Positions 63,935-64,000 of a stretch of DNA of 64,000 bases are shown piece by piece; the first letter of the stretch is position 1, and every line of letters starts with the position of its first letter. The translations under genes and the position numbers were made by a program. The notes below the pieces were generated by a model. The model was not told the origin of the DNA and did not search any database. It was given only the letters and a program-made list of their open reading frames with translations. Location of the stretch: NCBI RefSeq assembly GCF_025151535.1, contig NZ_CP102288.1:2799501-2863500 (forward strand), given 5' to 3'. Source of the stretch: Segatella copri DSM 18205 (GTDB lineage: Bacteria > Bacteroidota > Bacteroidia > Bacteroidales > Bacteroidaceae).

Positions 63935-64000
63935 CGGGGTATTAATATACCCCTCTTATACCCTTTGTTTATACTTTTATACCTTTTTATACCCCTCTTT
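63935..64000. other. Start of a TATACCCC repeat at the window edge
   Basis: TATACCCCTCTTATACC and TATACCCCTCTTT recur in the last 60 bases, with TATACC-like units every 10-15 nt. The element continues past the edge. Confidence 0.4.

Noticed and set aside
1..64000. CRISPR arrays, tRNA and rRNA genes
   Set aside because: None recognised by eye; the repeats seen have variable spacing or form palindromes and lack unique spacers of constant length. A short tRNA could still have been missed without a covariance search.

Overview
The window looks like chromosome of a gut or oral Bacteroidota, most likely Prevotellaceae (Segatella/Prevotella). Three things support this. Promoters carry the Bacteroidota -7 box TAnnTTTG with a TTTG about 19 nt upstream. 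Several families are typical of the phylum: a PG_1098-like methyltransferase, DUF2851, a BspA-type LRR scar and a 5-helix cytochrome b fumarate reductase. The intergenic spaces are rich in dispersed palindromes. No rRNA, tRNA or CRISPR array was recognised.

Layout. 1-4 kb is accessory: a cut AAA ATPase, a CoA-transferase, the C-terminal remnant of an MmeI-like restriction-modification enzyme and a MntA/HepT-type toxin-antitoxin pair. 4-13.7 kb is core: cysS, a metallophosphoesterase, a second AAA ATPase, mutS, lgt and ychF. 13.7-17.9 kb is a probable island bounded by a direct repeat. It holds dinD and an operon of a SWIM-SNF2 helicase, a small zinc-ribbon protein and an unknown protein. 18-26.5 kb has a two-gene exported/lipoprotein operon, rubredoxin plus superoxide reductase, polA and a polyprenyl synthase. 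26.6-33.3 kb is a minus-strand housekeeping run (mnmG, apt, uvrC, dtd, mazG-like, deoC); three parS-like ParB sites lie between 22.5 and 31.4 kb, which suggests the window is near the replication origin. 33.5-37 kb is frdCAB. 37.5-39.3 kb is an intact IS1182-type element with terminal repeats and a putative target duplication. 39.5-46 kb holds a methyltransferase, two esterases and an acyltransferase, with a scar of IS1380 and LRR fragments. 46-64 kb is core again: parE, ctpA, a BASS transporter, ruvB, coaD, ybeY, dusB, dprA, DUF2851, a thioesterase, dapB, lepB, a second degenerate signal peptidase, a WbqC-like gene and a HIRAN protein.

The genes work together in a few clear groups: succinate/propionate fermentation (frdCAB and the CoA-transferase), DNA repair and recombination (mutS, uvrC, polA, ruvB, dprA, dinD), oxygen defence (rubredoxin and desulfoferrodoxin) and protein export and lipoprotein maturation (lgt, lepB).

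The most interesting candidates for new biology are the repeat-flanked SNF2/dinD island, the signal-peptidase homologue that has lost its Ser/Lys dyad but gained a cysteine cluster, the HIRAN fusion protein with an unassigned C-terminal half, and several families of dispersed palindromic repeats. All functional statements are homology by eye; no search was run.
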